Shown here piece by piece: positions 15,298 through 18,438 of a stretch of DNA of 18,438 nucleotides (its first letter is position 1; each line of letters opens with the position of its first letter). Both the position numbers and the translations under genes were made by a program. The notes beneath the pieces are model-generated. The model was not told where the DNA came from, did no database searches, and was given only the letters and a program-made list of their open reading frames with translations. Origin of the DNA: an uncultured Bacilli bacterium (GTDB lineage: Bacteria > Bacillota_I > Bacilli_A > ML615J-28 > CAG-313); the NCBI GenBank assembly GCA_904502205.1, contig CAJGDR010000014.1, positions 1-18,438 on the forward strand. Direction: 5' to 3'.

Positions 15298-17767
15298 GAT
15301 ACTATTTTTATTTAGATATGCTTATCGTAATATTACCAAACATATTTTTCGTTCATTAACACTGTTATTATCACTTACAATGTTAGCATTTATTGTGCTT
15401 GTAGCATTTTCAATTGATGATGCTTTTACAAGAGGATATTCGCTTTACAAATATTTAGATAATCAAAATGTTGATGTTGAAGTTACTTTTGATGGTAGTA
15501 GTAGCAGTCACATTGTTTTATCGGATAAAATGGCTAAAATTACGAATTATGTCGATTATTATGGATCATTCTTTAATATGGATTCAACAATTGAAATTAA
15601 TGGTCAAAATGAGTATGTTAGTATCATTAGTGGATCAACTGAAGAATTAAATCCATTTATAAATTCAGAATTTAGTCATATTCAACATGATGAAGTTATT
15701 ATAAATGAAGATTTAGCAACTAAATATAATTTAAATGTTGGAAATACTTTAAATGTACTTGTTGGAAGTAGTTTAGTTGAGTATAAAATAGTTGGTGTTT
15801 CAAAAGTATATGGGATCTTTAGTGAAAAAACTATTTTTGTACAAAAAAATGCCTTTATTAAAAATATTTCTAAAGACATATTAAATATCGATTTAAATTT
15901 AATTGAAAATGAGATTTATATTGCAAATCGTATTTGTATAAATCTTGCTGATGATGTCAATAAAGAAGCTTTTATTGAATTATTAAAAACAAATGATTAT
16001 TATCCAACATCACTTGTACAAGATCCGAGTAATGTTGAAGATTTTCAACCGGTATTAGATATTGCAGTTGGAATTATGTATGCAGCAATTGCAATTTTCG
16101 TTGCTGCGATGATCTTTGTACTCGTTTCAATGATTAATCTAAGAATTACTAATATGCGTAATGAAATAGGAATTATTGAAACAATTGGTGAATCAAAAAA
16201 ATACATGTTTAAAGTATTGATTTTAGAAATGCTTTTATTCTCAGTTATTGGTTTAGCAATAGCTTGGTTTTCATGTAAGATGATTTACCGTGTTGAATTT
16301 TTGATTTTCTCAGATTATCCAAATTATAATTATTCGTTTAATCTAGTTCAGATTGCTTTGACATATTTAGTAATTGTTGGTGTCATTTTAACTTGTACTA
16401 TGATTAGTTATAGAAAATTCAAAAAGTTAGATACTATTCAACTTTCTAAAAGCAAACGTTTTGAACAAGTTTGGAGTTTGAAAAAACTAATAATTTTTAA
16501 TGTTGTTTGTTTATGCTTAGTTGGATGTAGTTATTTGTTAAAATCATTTATTCATTTGAAATTTTATTCTTTATATCGTATTGGCGTTGTAATTATAACT
16601 TGTGTAGCAATGATTTCGTTAATACTTAAATTAATTTTAAAATTATTTAATATTAAAAAAATCTTCCGTTTAAGTATTGGAAATAATTTATCATACAATA
16701 GAATAAAACATAATTCGTTAAGAATATTGTTTATTTGTCTATTTGGGATAGTTGCTGCATTTTGTGTTTTAGAAACAATTCATAAAGAAATTGAAAAAGT
16801 TGAGAACAATTTAAATATTGATTACGCATTAATTAATTTTAATGAATATGATGATTCAATGGAACAAGAATTAATGAAACATCAAGCAGTAGAAATGGTT
16901 GGAAAAGCTAATTTTAAACAAAAAGCAATTACTGTAGATGGACTATATTCATTTGAGATGATGTTTTCTTGTGATGTAGAAAAAACACAAGCATTTATGA
17001 ATTTTTCATTACCTGTTGATGTAATTGAAGAATTTAAAAATCCGACTAAAAATTATATTGTTGTTACTAATGAATTTTTAAAAGCTAATGATAAGAAAAT
17101 TGGTGACACATTATCTTTTCAAATTAATGATAAATTTATTACTTATCAAATAATTACTTCATGTAATGTTGGTTTTCAACTATTTGCGTTTACTAATGAT
17201 TGTTACAATAAACAAATTGGTTCAAACTCAGTTTTAATCAAAACAAATGATAGTAATAAATCCGCTTTAAATGATTTAAATATTGTTTTACGCCAAAATT
17301 ATAATAATAATATGACTTATGTGTTGAATGTTGCAGAAACTATAAATAATCTATTTAGTCGTGGAATCATGGCTTTAAATGTTATTTATGTAATATTAGG
17401 AATAATAATTGCTTCATTTATTATATCAATTATTAACAATACAATCTTGATTTTTAAAGAAATTAAAGGCGAACTTGCAACACTTCAAATCTTAGGTATT
17501 AGTCCAAACAAACTAGATTTAATGGTAATATATGAAATGATTATATCACATATTGTAATTTTGTTGCCGCTTTGTTTCGCACTTTATACGTTCTTTGAAA
17601 CATTTGGTGGTTTTAGTTTATTATTTGGTTATTATGTTGATTTGCAAACTTCATTTAAAACTATTATATTAGGAATGATTTGTGGTTCATTATGTTTTGG
17701 TTTAAGTTATATTTACTACTTTATCGGCATTAGAAAAATTAATGTCTGCAATGAGCTTAAAAAATAG
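15287..17767 (+). CDS. FtsX-family ABC transporter permease
   Basis: This 826-residue membrane protein has two FtsX-type modules. One transmembrane segment is near 24-42, followed by an extracytoplasmic domain to about 255. Hydrophobic segments then cluster at roughly 260-375, with the coupling motif NMRNEIGIIETIGES, and further helices run to about 500. A second outer domain spans about 500-690, and three final helices (about 695-810) carry the second motif GELATLQILGIS. This resembles the large permeases of lipid- or peptide-related mechanotransmission ABC systems rather than the 4-helix MacB. The start overlaps the ATPase gene (ATG at 15287, another at 15290). It lacks its own clear SD, so translation is probably coupled. 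The transported or extracted substrate is unknown. Confidence 0.88.
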   Translation: MMNKILFLFRYAYRNITKHIFRSLTLLLSLTMLAFIVLVAFSIDDAFTRGYSLYKYLDNQNVDVEVTFDGSSSSHIVLSDKMAKITNYVDYYGSFFNMDSTIEINGQNEYVSIISGSTEELNPFINSEFSHIQHDEVIINEDLATKYNLNVGNTLNVLVGSSLVEYKIVGVSKVYGIFSEKTIFVQKNAFIKNISKDILNIDLNLIENEIYIANRICINLADDVNKEAFIELLKTNDYYPTSLVQDPSNVEDFQPVLDIAVGIMYAAIAIFVAAMIFVLVSMINLRITNMRNEIGIIETIGESKKYMFKVLILEMLLFSVIGLAIAWFSCKMIYRVEFLIFSDYPNYNYSFNLVQIALTYLVIVGVILTCTMISYRKFKKLDTIQLSKSKRFEQVWSLKKLIIFNVVCLCLVGCSYLLKSFIHLKFYSLYRIGVVIITCVAMISLILKLILKLFNIKKIFRLSIGNNLSYNRIKHNSLRILFICLFGIVAAFCVLETIHKEIEKVENNLNIDYALINFNEYDDSMEQELMKHQAVEMVGKANFKQKAITVDGLYSFEMMFSCDVEKTQAFMNFSLPVDVIEEFKNPTKNYIVVTNEFLKANDKKIGDTLSFQINDKFITYQIITSCNVGFQLFAFTNDCYNKQIGSNSVLIKTNDSNKSALNDLNIVLRQNYNNNMTYVLNVAETINNLFSRGIMALNVIYVILGIIIASFIISIINNTILIFKEIKGELATLQILGISPNKLDLMVIYEMIISHIVILLPLCFALYTFFETFGGFSLLFGYYVDLQTSFKTIILGMICGSLCFGLSYIYYFIGIRKINVCNELKK

Positions 17768-17776
17768 GAGGTAATT

Positions 17777-18438
17777 ATGAAAAAAATATACATTCTTATA
17801 TCATTATTCATTTTGCTTTCTACAACGGCTTTAATAATTATACTTGATCAAAAAGAAGTACCACAATCAACAAATGGTGGAACAAATACTAATTTTGTCT
17901 CATCAGACATTGTTAGATTAACAAGCCCTACAAAACTTAATGTTACAAATGGAGTTTTAACATGGGAGAGTGTCCCTAATGCTTCAGGTTATATTGTAAC
18001 ACTTGGTAATAAAGAGTATCAAACAACATCAAATATGTTGAATATTTCATCTTACGAAATTGATAATGTCAAAGTAACTGTTAGATCAGTTGGAACTGGA
18101 AACTATTTAAGTTCAATTAACAGTATTGCAAGATATTATATCAAAGATATTGATGAGGATGCTGTAAAAGAACTTGCTGAAAAACTACAACAATTCTTAA
18201 ATAAAAACGTAAAGCAAGAAATTAGTGCGAGCTTTAAAAAACTTACAGAAGAACTTGCAGAAGAGTTATATTTAGAAGGTGTTACAAATGATTCGATTGA
18301 TGATTATTTAGAAGATATAAATAAATTAGTCGAATTAGTAAATAGTGATGAATATAATAGCGATGCGTTAACTAAAATACTTTATCAATTGATTGATAAC
18401 GATTTATCTGATTTTGCTAACGTATTGATGATTAAAAA
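17777..18438 (+). CDS. Secreted or membrane-anchored protein with FN3-like region (3'-partial)
   Basis: The frame is open from ATG 17777 to the window end (220 complete codons). The start follows AGGAGG (17766-17771) with 5 bases between, nine bases after the permease stop, so it is the third gene of the ABC operon. Residues 1-23 form a hydrophobic signal or anchor (KKIYILISLFILLSTTALII) with no lipobox Cys. A low-complexity Thr/Asn stretch follows. Residues of about 47-122 resemble a fibronectin type III-like fold (KLNVTNGVLTWESVPNASGY, later VTVRSVGTG). The remainder is acidic and helical. I do not recognise a family. Placement suggests an extracytoplasmic partner or surface protein linked to the transporter. 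The C terminus is outside the window. Confidence 0.75.
   Translation, partial: MKKIYILISLFILLSTTALIIILDQKEVPQSTNGGTNTNFVSSDIVRLTSPTKLNVTNGVLTWESVPNASGYIVTLGNKEYQTTSNMLNISSYEIDNVKVTVRSVGTGNYLSSINSIARYYIKDIDEDAVKELAEKLQQFLNKNVKQEISASFKKLTEELAEELYLEGVTNDSIDDYLEDINKLVELVNSDEYNSDALTKILYQLIDNDLSDFANVLMIK

Noticed and set aside
1..18438. Global reassignment of TAA, TGA or rare Arg codons
   Set aside because: TAA ends ten genes, several within terminator stems. TGA never appears in frame while Trp is always TGG. CGA in KRDG of NrdD reads as the expected Arg. An AGG in the Nudix gene (EVERVGWF) is at a variable position and cannot decide AGG-to-Met.
1..18438. CRISPR array, insertion sequence, phage or plasmid features
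   Set aside because: No regularly spaced repeats, transposase or integrase frames, or terminal inverted repeats were seen on either strand.

Overview
The window is about 18.4 kb of strongly AT-rich bacterial DNA with short intergenic gaps, AT-rich codons, TAA as the usual stop, good sigma-A-type promoters and many rho-independent terminators. RpoC sequence, GNAT and Nudix types, a lipoprotein signal and FtsX/BceB-like transport genes point to a low-GC Bacillota or Mollicutes-related lineage, perhaps an uncultured gut Bacilli/Erysipelotrichia-type anaerobe. The anaerobic class III ribonucleotide reductase fits an anaerobic or facultative lifestyle. No taxonomic search was possible, so this is an inference.

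Layout. (1) 1-3876: rpoC, cut at its 5' end by the window edge. Its reading frame meets a TAA at 3754-3756, yet the conserved RpoC C-terminal tail continues in the same frame to a second TAA at 3874-3876. (2) 3883-5065: a terminator, a Nudix hydrolase of Ap4A-hydrolase type, and a membrane-anchored XRE-type HTH protein with its own promoter. (3) 5069-5222: a hairpin terminator and tRNA-Arg(UCU) on the minus strand with its promoter. (4) 5258-8592: a DUF885 metallopeptidase-like lipoprotein, then a glycerate kinase fused to a GNAT acetyltransferase. (5) 8603-10291: a PII-like protein translationally coupled to a CPA2-type cation/proton antiporter, with a strong promoter and terminator. (6) 10373-14519: an anaerobic nucleotide-reduction module. 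It holds NrdD with a C-terminal glutaredoxin-like domain, a thioredoxin-reductase-like flavoprotein lacking the usual NADPH 2'-phosphate motif, and a convergent radical-SAM activase NrdG. (7) 14564-18438: an ABC operon of a MacB/LolD/BceA-type ATPase, an 826-aa FtsX-family permease and a secreted or anchored protein with an FN3-like region, which runs off the window end.

How the genes work together. In module 6 NrdG should install the glycyl radical on NrdD. The fused glutaredoxin-like domain is positioned to re-reduce the NrdD active-site disulfide, and the TrxB-like flavoprotein is the obvious candidate to reduce that domain. In module 5 the PII-like protein probably senses a small molecule and gates the antiporter. 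In module 7 the ATPase and permease form a mechanotransmission-type ABC complex that may act with the downstream extracytoplasmic protein.

The largest non-coding gap is 10234-10482 (249 bp). It holds a terminator, the nrdD promoter and a 27-bp perfect inverted repeat. No gene-free stretch exceeds 300 bp. I saw no CRISPR array, insertion sequence, integrase, phage gene or rRNA.
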